The translations under genes and the position numbers were made by a program. A stretch of DNA of 64,000 nucleotides from Inediibacterium massiliense (lineage in GTDB: Bacteria; Bacillota; Clostridia; Peptostreptococcales; Thermotaleaceae): positions 62,001 to 126,000 of the forward strand of contig NZ_LN876583.1 of assembly GCF_001282725.1 (NCBI RefSeq), written 5' to 3'. Numbering within the stretch: position 1 is the stretch's first letter; every line of letters begins with the position of its first letter. The notes beneath the pieces were generated by a model. That model worked only from the letters and a program-made list of their open reading frames with translations. It did not search any database and was not told where the DNA came from. Below are positions 38,574 through 46,465 of the stretch, one piece after another.

Positions 38574-39491
38574 ATGAAAAAAAAAGCTTTAGTATTTTCA
38601 TTAACTTTAAGTTTAATGTTTTCTGGAACAATCATAGGAAATGCAGCACCCTATAGTTCCCCTAGCATAAGTGCTCTTCAATATGAACTAGATCAAAAAA
38701 ATATTGAAATTACAAATCTTAAATTTCAATTAAGTCAAAAAAATGTAGAACTAGATATCTTAAGAAATAATCATACTTCCTCTAACAATGATACATATTC
38801 TAGTAGTAGTATTAAGGATGTACAAGATATTTTAAATGATCGATATGATGATCACAAAAATAATGGTAGAACCATGTATTTTGATGATTTCACTGTAAAT
38901 CAGCTTTCTAATGGTAAAATACAAGTCAAAGTATATGCAGATTTTGATCGAGATGATCGTATATGGAAAAGTAGAAGTGATTCTAACTTTGAGGACTTTA
39001 TAAAAGATATTTGTAAAGAAATCAATAAGAAATACGAAAAAGATATCGAAATTACTGTATATGACAAAGATCGAGATAGAATTGCAGAATATAATTATGA
39101 TGAATATCGAAATAAATTAAAAAGCGATTATACTTATGGAGGATCTTCTAGTTCTTCTAACGATTTAGATGATGTGGAAAAAATACTAAATGATGATTAT
39201 AATCGTCATAAAAATGATGGACGAACTTTGAAATTTGATTATACTCTTGTAAAATATAGTAATGAAATAGACGTAAAAATGTATGGAGACTTTTATAAGA
39301 ACGACAGAGAATGGAAAAGCAGAGACAAAAAAGAATTTGAAAAGTTTGTAAAAGATGTATGTAAAGAAGTTAATGATGAATTTGACACAGATGTTATGGT
39401 TTATGTGTACGATAAAAATAAAGGAAATAGTATTGGAAGATACAAATTTGCAGACAAAGATGATTATTTTGAAGTAAAATATGAGGAATAA
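38574..39491 (+). CDS. Exported protein with duplicated unknown domain
   Basis: 305-residue exported protein on the plus strand. A signal peptide (to about residue 25) is followed by a short coiled coil (about 33-66, ISALQYELDQKNIEITNLKF) and two serine-rich linkers that each precede a copy of the same ~95-residue alpha/beta domain (about 82-180 and 200-300). Shared landmarks are ILNDRYDDHKNNGRT / ILNDDYNRHKNDGRT, VKVYADFDRDDRIWKSR / VKMYGDFYKNDREWKSR and FIKDICKEINKKYEKDIEITVYD / FVKDVCKEVNDEFDTDVMVYVYD. The domain is not one I recognise. Isolated between surface-protein genes and convergent with an SLH gene. Confidence 0.8.
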   Translation: MKKKALVFSLTLSLMFSGTIIGNAAPYSSPSISALQYELDQKNIEITNLKFQLSQKNVELDILRNNHTSSNNDTYSSSSIKDVQDILNDRYDDHKNNGRTMYFDDFTVNQLSNGKIQVKVYADFDRDDRIWKSRSDSNFEDFIKDICKEINKKYEKDIEITVYDKDRDRIAEYNYDEYRNKLKSDYTYGGSSSSSNDLDDVEKILNDDYNRHKNDGRTLKFDYTLVKYSNEIDVKMYGDFYKNDREWKSRDKKEFEKFVKDVCKEVNDEFDTDVMVYVYDKNKGNSIGRYKFADKDDYFEVKYEE

Positions 39492-39516
39492 AAAATTCGC
39501 ATATTCCTATCGGAAT

Positions 39517-39573
39517 TGCTCATATCGCCAACGAAATTCTTTCATTTCATTCAGAATTTCCGTTGCTTAAAAT
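39517..39573. repeat. CAACG-stem repeat block, copy D
   Basis: Hairpin with CCAACGAAATTCT paired to AGAATTTCCGTTG around a TTCATTTCATTC loop. The same block occurs reversed inside element C (53191-53246) and in this orientation in element B (61626-61684), with compensating stem differences. It lies between convergent gene ends. Confidence 0.75.
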
Positions 39574-39640
39574 TTGATGACAATTTAACTTTCTAAAATT
39601 ATATACAATTTATTCATTGATATAATTTCCTAATGAATAA

Positions 39641-39667
39641 AAAAAATCGCATAATGCGATTTTTTTT
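39641..39667 (-). terminator. Terminator at end of SLH gene (39666-40796)
   Basis: AAAAAATCGCA / TGCGATTTTTTT stem overlapping the stop codon region; bidirectional. Confidence 0.85.
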
Positions 39668-40796
39668 ATTCTATCTCTCCATAAAATATTTTTCCTTCTG
39701 GGTTTTTATAAATTTTGATCATATCTCCTATTCCTATAACAGAAGGAGGATTCACTTTTCCGTTTTTATAAACTGGAAAGCCCTTGTGAAAAGTAGATGT
39801 AGTAGATCCTTGTATCAAAATATCTCCATATATCCCATCATCATTTAAAATAGTAATGATTGCATTTTCTACTCCTATCAAGTTTAAAAATCTAGGGTTT
39901 TGCTCTGAGGATACATAGTTTTGTATCTTTTGTATTTCTCCATGCTCAGTAGTATATCCTTTCACTTCAAGGATTGTCTCTGATGCAGCATCTAGTATGG
40001 CTGCTAATTGGCCTCTTGTAATAGAATTTTTCGGATTTAACCTTCCCTTATCTCCACTAATAATTCCTGCTTGTAGGGCAGCTTCTATCATAGGGGCATT
40101 TTCCGTTTGTATGTTTTTAAAATCTCTCATTGTATAAATTTTTTGTTGATTGTCATAAATAGGATTAAGTCCTACCATTTTTGCTACCCAAATACTAGCC
40201 TGTTCCTTATTTAACAGCACTTTCCAAGTATAAGCTCTTTTCATTTGATTCTTTAGGATCTTTTCTATATTCCTTAATTGTTGAGATTTTAAGTTCTCAT
40301 CTTGCTCATAAGTTTCTCTCTTTTTTTCAATAGCTAAATCTATTTTTTCCTTTTGAGAATCAGATAATTTCTCTATTTTTTTAACTTCATCTCCAGTAAG
40401 AATTCCTAAATTTTGTGCTACTTGAATATAAGCATCCATATATGTATCATTTTTTGTATTAAACTTATATTTCCCTGTATCTATCTCTTTTATATTACTT
40501 TGTGCTAGTGTTTGAGCTTCTTCTTCTCCTCCCATGAGTCTTACCATCCACATCAAAGCTTCTTCTCTTGAAATTTTACCATTTGGATAAAATTTACTCG
40601 TTCCCTTTACTACTCCTAAAATGCCCATCTTGTAAATAGACTTTTTTGCCCAATGATTTCCTACATCTGTAAAATTACTATTTTGATACGTACTTGTATA
40701 GTTTTCTACTCCTTCATAGTTTAGCTCAAAAGCATATGTAGAAAATGTTAGACTCAAAAAAGTAATGATCACTACCAATAGTCTTATTTTTTTCAT
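39666..40796 (-). CDS. SLH-domain exported protein
   Basis: 376-residue secreted protein. After a signal peptide (RLLVVIITFLSLTFSTYA) come SLH repeats: FTDVGNHWAKKSIYKMGILGVVKG...YPNGKISREEALMWMVRL, then a divergent region with DTYMDAYIQVAQNLGILTGD, and another near MRDFKNIQTENAPMIEAALQAGIISGD...NPKNSITRGQLAAIL. A Lys/Glu-rich helical insert (about 155-195) separates them. The C-terminal ~85 residues form a small beta domain. Likely a wall-anchored protein; no enzymatic motif. It faces the duplicated-domain gene 38574-39491 tail to tail. Confidence 0.82.
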   Translation of the reverse strand: MKKIRLLVVIITFLSLTFSTYAFELNYEGVENYTSTYQNSNFTDVGNHWAKKSIYKMGILGVVKGTSKFYPNGKISREEALMWMVRLMGGEEEAQTLAQSNIKEIDTGKYKFNTKNDTYMDAYIQVAQNLGILTGDEVKKIEKLSDSQKEKIDLAIEKKRETYEQDENLKSQQLRNIEKILKNQMKRAYTWKVLLNKEQASIWVAKMVGLNPIYDNQQKIYTMRDFKNIQTENAPMIEAALQAGIISGDKGRLNPKNSITRGQLAAILDAASETILEVKGYTTEHGEIQKIQNYVSSEQNPRFLNLIGVENAIITILNDDGIYGDILIQGSTTSTFHKGFPVYKNGKVNPPSVIGIGDMIKIYKNPEGKIFYGEIE

Positions 40797-40854
40797 CTCT
40801 TCACCTCTTTTATTTGTCTATTTATTATTTCGTCATATTCACACTTTTCTTTTA

Positions 40855-40916
40855 GTATTCTATTAGATTTTTATAGTCACATCGTGATAAAACATAAAAC
40901 TTGTTAACCATCCCTA
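40855..40916. repeat. Dispersed intergenic repeat, copy 2 of 3
   Basis: Direct repeat of 41176-41238 (shared TCTATT.GATTTTTATA.TC start and TTGTTAACC.TCCCT end) and more distantly of 1106-1176. With copy 3 it brackets the palindromic element 41034-41168. Confidence 0.65.
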
Positions 40917-41033
40917 AAAGAATACTTACTTGTTTCCCTTTATTCCTGAAAATATTTTTTCTTTTTATTTTCTTAATTTTAGCAGTCTATAGTAACATAT
41001 AAAAATCCATAGAAATAGATCAATCCTAATTAA

Positions 41034-41168
41034 GTAAGTTTTGTAAGGTTTCTAATCGACATGAATAATAAAATCGTAAAAACTTTGAACTGTTTGAGCG
41101 TAGTGAGTTTTCAAAGTTTTAGATTTTAGAAATTCATAAGATTATAGAAATCTCAAAACGTAACTTTT
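41034..41168. repeat. Palindromic intergenic element E with CTGTTTGAGC core
   Basis: Imperfect outer inverted repeats (41034-41059 and 41141-41168, AAGT.AGTTTTG...TTTCT.ATC type) enclose a perfect 8-bp stem AACTTTGA/TCAAAGTT around the shared core at 41089-41110. It fills part of the 525-nt gap 40797-41321, which has no gene. Confidence 0.7.
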
Positions 41169-41175
41169 AGGCTAT

Positions 41176-41238
41176 CTATTCTATTGGATTTTTATAATCC
41201 TACCTAGGACAAAACACAAAATTTGTTAACCCTCCCTT
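41176..41238. repeat. Dispersed intergenic repeat, copy 3 of 3
   Basis: See 40855-40916; this copy lies about 38 nt beyond the kamE terminator, a distance like that of copy 1 from the prfA terminator. Confidence 0.65.
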
Positions 41239-41275
41239 TGTTTTCCGTTTCACAAGAAACATAATAAATGAGCAT

Positions 41276-41311
41276 AAAAAATACTTAAGGCATTTGCCTT
41301 AAGTATTTTTT
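41276..41311 (-). terminator. Terminator after kamE
   Basis: 17-bp stem AAAAAATACTTAAGGCA / TGCCTTAAGTATTTTTT ending the lysine operon. Confidence 0.9.
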
Positions 41312-41321
41312 ATATTTATTC

Positions 41322-42092
41322 TTATAATTTTTCTCTATCTACTAATCCTCTTTTAACAATCTCAGTTACAGCAAAAGTTCCAACATCATCTGCATAAGAT
41401 CCAGAACCAAAACCTGCATCAAATCCTAATTCTGTTGCAAGCTCATGGCTAATTCTAGGTCCTCCACAGATTAGAATTACTTTGTCACGAATTCCTTCTG
41501 CTTCAATAAGCTCTACTAGATTTGTAAGGTTTTTGATGTGAACATCTTTTTGTGTAACAACTTGAGATACTAATAATACGTCTGCATTTAATTCAATTGC
41601 TTTTGCAATGAATTCTTCGTTTGGCACTTGGCTTCCTAAGTTGTATGCATCCACACCTTCATATCTTTCAAGTCCAAAGTGATGGTTGTAACCTTTCATA
41701 TTTAAGATCGCATCAATACCTACTGTATGAGCATCTGTACCTGTACAAGCTCCTACGATAACAACTTTTCTTTTGATATTTTCTGCAATATATTCTTCTA
41801 CACCTTCTTGACCAAAAGATGTTACTTCTACTTTTGGTACTTCAATAGTTGTAAAGTCAATTGTATGAGAGCATTTTCCGTACATTACAAACATTGTATA
41901 TCCTACACCAAGGTCCTCTGCATGAGAAACAGCTGGTTCTTCAAGTCCCATTTTAGCAGCAAGACGTTTAGCAGCTTCTTTTGCTTCATCTCCACAAGGA
42001 ACTGGAAGGGTAAAGCATAATTGTACTACCCCGTCATTCATTGTATCTCCATATGGCTTGATTTTAGTTAAGTCTAATTGGTTTGTTGACAT
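41322..42092 (-). CDS. kamE: Lysine 5,6-aminomutase beta subunit
   Basis: Small, cobalamin-binding subunit (256 residues) of the B12- and PLP-dependent 5,6-aminomutase, which moves the terminal amino group of beta-lysine (or D-lysine) to carbon 5. The base-off B12 signature DxHxxG is visible in GACTGTDAHTVGIDAIL near residue 130, followed by the Rossmann-like cobalamin domain (GSQVPNEEFIAKAIELNADV, ICGGPRISHELATELGFDAGFG). The ATG overlaps the kamD stop (TAATG), giving tight translational coupling for the stoichiometric complex. It is the last gene of the operon, followed by a strong terminator. Confidence 0.97.
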   Translation of the reverse strand: MSTNQLDLTKIKPYGDTMNDGVVQLCFTLPVPCGDEAKEAAKRLAAKMGLEEPAVSHAEDLGVGYTMFVMYGKCSHTIDFTTIEVPKVEVTSFGQEGVEEYIAENIKRKVVIVGACTGTDAHTVGIDAILNMKGYNHHFGLERYEGVDAYNLGSQVPNEEFIAKAIELNADVLLVSQVVTQKDVHIKNLTNLVELIEAEGIRDKVILICGGPRISHELATELGFDAGFGSGSYADDVGTFAVTEIVKRGLVDREKL

Positions 42093-43648
42093 TATCTTGC
42101 ACCTCCTAGCATTAATTCAACAAATGGGTTGAAGTGTTTTGGATCTTTTGTAGTAACTCCTTCAAGACCTTTTCCTCCGTCTATTGCTCTTCTGATTCCT
42201 GCAAATTTACCTTGTGAAATTGTTTCAAACATTCCGTCTTCTTCAATGTTCTCTAATAAATCAGCAGCTTTTTGTAATACTTCTTGTGCTCTTTGTTGAA
42301 TGATTCCATCTTTTTTGAATTCTATTTCACCAGAAATATCTCTAGCATTGTTAAATACATATTTAGCATTTTCAATAGATAATGCTCTATCTTGTAGTAA
42401 TGGAGTATGGATTGCTTCTGTAAGCATTCCTAATAATTGAAGACTTTGGTTTGTCATGATTGCAACCATGTTAAATAGTGCATCTTGAATATGACCTTTG
42501 TAAATGTCTCCTGTCATGAATTTTGTTGGTGGCATGTATTTAAGTGGCGCGTTAGGGAATATTTCTCTTGCCATTTGTGCTTGTGCTAATTCATATAAGA
42601 AACCATTTTTAGTTTGTGGATCCATTTCAAATGCATGTCCAAGTCCCATTTGTTCTTCTGGAAGTCCAGCAACTAATGCAAATTGTTCGTTGATAAATTG
42701 AGATGCAAGTACTGTATGTGCTTCTTCGATTGCATCTGCAGTTGTTAGGTAGTTATCTTCTCCAGTGTTGATGATAACTCCTGCAAAACCATTGATAATT
42801 CTTGAGAAGTATTGGTCAACTAATGTTCTTTGGATATTGATATCTCTGAAAAGAATTCCATATAATGCGTCATTTAACATTACGTCTAGTCTTTCCATTG
42901 CACCCATAGCTGCAATTTCTGGCATACAAAGTCCTGAACAGTAGTTACATAATCTAATATATTTTCCAACTTGTTGTCCAACTTCATCTAATGCTTTTCT
43001 CATGATTCTGAAGTTTTCTTGTGTTGCATAAGTTCCCCCGAAACCTTCAGTAGTTGGTCCATAAGGTACATAGTCAAGTAAACTTTGTCCTGTTGTTCTG
43101 ATTACAGCGATAATATCTGCTCCTTGTTTTGCAGCAGCTTGTGCTTGTAATACGTCTTCGTAGATATTACCAGTTGCAACGATTACATATAGGTATGGTC
43201 TTGGACCTTCTCCTAATGTAGCTAAAAAATGATCTCTTTGTGCTCTGTTTTGTCTAACTCTTTCAACCATTTTTTCAGCAATTCCTTGAACGGCTTCTTT
43301 GATTTTTGCATCATCAGCTACAGGAACTTTTGTTAAATCAAGTTCTCCTCTTGCAACCATTTCAGCAATTTCTTGAGGTTCTTTTCCAGTGTGAATCATT
43401 GCATTACCAATCCAGTAAGCAGCTCCTGCTCCTAATCCGCCACCTTCTTTAATGTTATCTACTACAACATTTGGTAGTGGTACTTCAATTTCATCCACAC
43501 CATCTATTCCTAAAAGTCTAGTAACAGCTCTTTCTACTGTTACTGTTGTATGTTTGTCAATAAAAACTTGAGTATCTGCTGCGATTTTTTCAGCAGATTT
43601 TCTTGCTCTTTCAATAACGCTTTGGTCTAGATTTAACTTGCTTTGCAT
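42092..43648 (-). CDS. kamD: Lysine 5,6-aminomutase alpha subunit
   Basis: Large subunit (518 residues) carrying the catalytic TIM barrel and most PLP contacts of the 5,6-aminomutase. Conserved family stretches include RAVTRLLGIDGVDEIEVPLPN, GAAYWIGNAMIHTGK, YVPYGPTTEGFGGTYATQENF and LPEEQMGLGHAFEMDPQTKNG. The ATG at 43648 follows GGAGG. It overlaps kamE and is separated from kamC by a 73-nt segment full of TTAGC heptad repeats and a strong hairpin. It requires KamB and KamC, encoded just upstream, for reactivation after cofactor inactivation. Confidence 0.97.
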   Translation of the reverse strand: MQSKLNLDQSVIERARKSAEKIAADTQVFIDKHTTVTVERAVTRLLGIDGVDEIEVPLPNVVVDNIKEGGGLGAGAAYWIGNAMIHTGKEPQEIAEMVARGELDLTKVPVADDAKIKEAVQGIAEKMVERVRQNRAQRDHFLATLGEGPRPYLYVIVATGNIYEDVLQAQAAAKQGADIIAVIRTTGQSLLDYVPYGPTTEGFGGTYATQENFRIMRKALDEVGQQVGKYIRLCNYCSGLCMPEIAAMGAMERLDVMLNDALYGILFRDINIQRTLVDQYFSRIINGFAGVIINTGEDNYLTTADAIEEAHTVLASQFINEQFALVAGLPEEQMGLGHAFEMDPQTKNGFLYELAQAQMAREIFPNAPLKYMPPTKFMTGDIYKGHIQDALFNMVAIMTNQSLQLLGMLTEAIHTPLLQDRALSIENAKYVFNNARDISGEIEFKKDGIIQQRAQEVLQKAADLLENIEEDGMFETISQGKFAGIRRAIDGGKGLEGVTTKDPKHFNPFVELMLGGAR

Positions 43649-43668
43649 TCTTTTTCCTCCTTTTTTTA

Positions 43669-43726
43669 GTTAGCATTTAGCCGTTAGCAGTTAGCTAAAG
43701 CAAAATACTAACGGCTAACCGTTAAC
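43669..43726. repeat. GTTAGCN heptad repeats and hairpin between kamC and kamD
   Basis: Four tandem heptads (GTTAGCA, TTTAGCC, GTTAGCA, GTTAGCT; 43669-43696). A 10-bp stem TAGCCGTTAG/CTAACGGCTA (43678-43687 with 43708-43717) is followed by more TAAC/GTTA units. There is no T-run, so it is not an intrinsic terminator. Confidence 0.8.
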
Positions 43727-45353
43727 AGTTTTGTAATTGTTTTTCCGCATCTTGTAATAAATGCTCTTGAAGTCCCATAAGTCTTGCAATATTAATAGCA
43801 TCTCTTGGTACTTCATGGTTGTTTTTCACTTCTATCAATCTGTAGTCCATATATTTATGAACTACTTCTATTCCACCTTCTAAGGTATTTCCAATTTCTT
43901 CTTTTAATGCTCTATAATCTACTCCTTCAAGGCCTTTTACTTGTAGATGATAAACTTCATCATCTGCTGTAAGTCCATCAAAATGAGAAGTAATTACTGT
44001 GATCGTTTCTTTATTTTTCAAGAAATTGATTAATGCTTTAGAAATTGCATATCCTTCAGATGGATTGGTTCCCCTAGCTAACTCATCAATCAAAATAAGT
44101 CCACTCTCATGAGCTCTTTCAATAATATTTTTAATTTGTAATATTTCTGCCCCAAAGGTACTTAGTCCCATATCTACTGACTGTAAATCTCCTAAAGAGA
44201 AAAAGATATAATCCTTTATTGAAAAAGTCATCTCTTTTGCAGGAACAAATAATCCAAATTGTGCCATAGCACTTAAAACTCCAATTAATTTTAAGGATAT
44301 GGTCTTTCCTCCCATGTTGGCACCTGTAATGCAAGTCACACCACTTTGTAAATTTACTGAAATAGGGGTAAATTCCTTTTCCTGTTTTCGAAGAGTATCA
44401 GCTACTTTTATATGTTTTCCATCTATAATTGTAAGAATTTCTTTATCTGAAATTTTAGGCTTTACACCTTCCATTCCTATTGCCAAGTATCCCTTAGCAA
44501 TTAAAAGATCCATGGCTCCAATGGCTTTTATATTGTTATAAAGATTTTTAATTTCCTTTTTTAAAGATTGAGTCAAACTTCTTCTTACAACAAATTCTTC
44601 TTCTTCTTCTTTTAATTTTAATTCTTCTAATGATTTAAGTATTTCATCTGTATTTCCTTCAAGTTTGACTTTAAAAGTAATATTCATATAAGTTTCTGAA
44701 CTATACACAAGACGTGAACAGTTTTCTAAAGCCTTTACTGCTTCACGATCACTCTTATTTACAGATATTTCTCCATTTGGTCTTATCTTCATATTCAATT
44801 CTTCTTGTACAGCTTCTCTAGCTTGTTTTTTAGAACGTTGTATTTGACTTTCCATATCTTTAATTTTTTTTCTTAAAGATGATAAATTTTCTGAATAGGT
44901 ATCATATATATAAAAAGTATTGACACCATTTTTTTCTGGATCTAGTAGATCCATTAGGCTGGGCATAGGCATAATTTTCAAATCTAGTGGTACGTTCCAA
45001 TTTAACTTTTGAATGATTGCATCCATTTGTTCAAGCAAAAATAAGAAGCTTTTGATTTCAAATAATTCTACAGTACTTAAGACCTCATCTTGTTCAATTC
45101 TTTTAAAAGAACCTCTTAAATCCTTAATGTGTTTGAATATATTTCGCATATCTACCAAAGTATATCTATGCTTTTTAATCAATCCCATTACTTTTTCAAT
45201 TCGTTCATATTCTTCTAAAAGTCTTGATTTTTCTTCTTTTAAATAAGGAGTCATCTCTTTTTTAGCAGTATCTCCATAAGGAGTATATACCGTAATTCTA
45301 TTCCAAATATAGTCAAGCTCTAGATTTTTAAATACTTTTTCGGAAATAAACAT
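43722..45353 (-). CDS. kamC: Lysine 5,6-aminomutase reactivase subunit KamC (MutS-like ATPase)
   Basis: 543-residue MutS-family ATPase. An N-terminal helical core/clamp region (about 1-300, coiled coil near SSLRKKIKDMESQIQRSKKQ) is followed by the MutS ATPase domain: Walker A TGANMGGKT, Walker B GLILIDELARGTNPSEG and a following TSHFDG switch. It lacks MutS mismatch-binding domain I. In lysine fermenters this protein and KamB form the reactivase of the 5,6-aminomutase. It begins 2 nt after kamB. A C-terminal segment (EVVHKYMDYRLIEVKNN) resembles that of other MutS-like ATPases of this clade. Confidence 0.92.
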   Translation of the reverse strand: MFISEKVFKNLELDYIWNRITVYTPYGDTAKKEMTPYLKEEKSRLLEEYERIEKVMGLIKKHRYTLVDMRNIFKHIKDLRGSFKRIEQDEVLSTVELFEIKSFLFLLEQMDAIIQKLNWNVPLDLKIMPMPSLMDLLDPEKNGVNTFYIYDTYSENLSSLRKKIKDMESQIQRSKKQAREAVQEELNMKIRPNGEISVNKSDREAVKALENCSRLVYSSETYMNITFKVKLEGNTDEILKSLEELKLKEEEEEFVVRRSLTQSLKKEIKNLYNNIKAIGAMDLLIAKGYLAIGMEGVKPKISDKEILTIIDGKHIKVADTLRKQEKEFTPISVNLQSGVTCITGANMGGKTISLKLIGVLSAMAQFGLFVPAKEMTFSIKDYIFFSLGDLQSVDMGLSTFGAEILQIKNIIERAHESGLILIDELARGTNPSEGYAISKALINFLKNKETITVITSHFDGLTADDEVYHLQVKGLEGVDYRALKEEIGNTLEGGIEVVHKYMDYRLIEVKNNHEVPRDAINIARLMGLQEHLLQDAEKQLQNC

Positions 45354-45355
45354 CT

Positions 45356-46390
45356 TTACTCACCACCTAACACAACATCAAAAACAGGAATTGGATTTAA
45401 AAACTTTTGCATATTTGCCAGGAATTCTTCTGGCTCATAATAATAGCCTTGAGGAGCATATGGATTAATTGTCACAGCCAACGGATCAATTTTATCGATC
45501 ACTTGTACTTGAATGCCAACTTTCTTGAAAAACATCCAATCTTTTGAAGAGATAAATATTTTTGTTGCATCCCTTACTATAAAAATTACATTTTTATATT
45601 TTCTAGTAGTTTCAACAATCTTTTTTAGGGTATTTGTTACTAAAGAACCTCCTATGACTACATATCTTGTTTCATCTGTAATAGCTCTTCCAATGATCTC
45701 TCCGCTATTGAGAGCAGTTTGTATGTCAATAGGTGTCATCTCTTTCTCTTCATCAATAATGGCATAACCTTTTTTATCTATTATTTCTTCTGCCATGATT
45801 CTAATATGACGATCTTGTACTGGTGGCAATGCAAATAACTGTACCTGATGCATTGTCTTTTCTATAACTTTGTTCATATCACGGCTAAGTACTGCACCCG
45901 TTGCCAATATGGTAGCCTCTGTGATAGATGGGGAAGCAGATGAAATTCGATCTAGTGCTCCATCTACTACAACTAGATCTGCCCCTTGTGTTAAAAGTTT
46001 ATCACATACCATTTTGATTTCTCGATTGGTATTTGGCCCTGCAATCTGAACATATCCTGAAGTTTTAGCTTGAACAATTACAATTTTCCCCATAGCTGTT
46101 GAAAAATTTGTAACTTCTAATATTTCAAGCTTTGCTTCTGTGTATTTAAAGGTTCCTTCTGTAGTTGCAAGTAAAGTTCCTTCTTCTACATAAATCATAG
46201 GTTTTTCTGTTTGAGTAACAAGATCTTGATTTTCGCCGTCTCTTCCTGTAGAAGTCAATCCTATTCGAATATTCTTTTCCATGGCTTCATCAATAATTTG
46301 ATTTAAGGTTACTGTTTTTCCTGCATTTTTTGACATTCCTACAACTGAAACAATCTTATATTTGTTGAGTATTAAATCCAATAGCTGCAT
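45356..46390 (-). CDS. kamB: Lysine 5,6-aminomutase reactivase subunit KamB
   Basis: 344-residue P-loop protein with Walker A motif GMSKNAGKTVTLNQI near residues 18-30. Further segments typical of the family are LTSTGRDGENQDLVTQTEKP, GADLVVVDGALDRISSASPSI and a C-terminal glycine-rich GGSLVTNTLKKIVE. It acts with KamC to restore the B12/PLP-dependent aminomutase, presumably by swapping damaged cobalamin at the cost of ATP. It lies between kamA and kamC; the kamA-kamB gap holds a strong hairpin. Confidence 0.92.
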   Translation of the reverse strand: MQLLDLILNKYKIVSVVGMSKNAGKTVTLNQIIDEAMEKNIRIGLTSTGRDGENQDLVTQTEKPMIYVEEGTLLATTEGTFKYTEAKLEILEVTNFSTAMGKIVIVQAKTSGYVQIAGPNTNREIKMVCDKLLTQGADLVVVDGALDRISSASPSITEATILATGAVLSRDMNKVIEKTMHQVQLFALPPVQDRHIRIMAEEIIDKKGYAIIDEEKEMTPIDIQTALNSGEIIGRAITDETRYVVIGGSLVTNTLKKIVETTRKYKNVIFIVRDATKIFISSKDWMFFKKVGIQVQVIDKIDPLAVTINPYAPQGYYYEPEEFLANMQKFLNPIPVFDVVLGGE

Positions 46391-46422
46391 AAATTTTCCT
46401 CCTCAAAGTTATGAACAGCAGT

Positions 46423-46447
46423 TAGTTAGCAGCAAAGCTGCTAACTA
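46423..46447. repeat. Hairpin between kamA and kamB
   Basis: 11-bp perfect stem TAGTTAGCAGC / GCTGCTAACTA, loop AAA, no T-run; shares the TTAGC units of the kamC-kamD hairpin. Confidence 0.85.
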
Positions 46448-46465
46448 TAATCTGCTGAATCATTT

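Noticed and set aside
43669-43696. CRISPR or minisatellite coding repeat
   Set aside because: 7-nt units without spacers and no open frame.
44131-44334. 67-codon minus-strand frame inside kamC in another frame
   Set aside because: Lies over the kamC ATPase region; no independent start signal.
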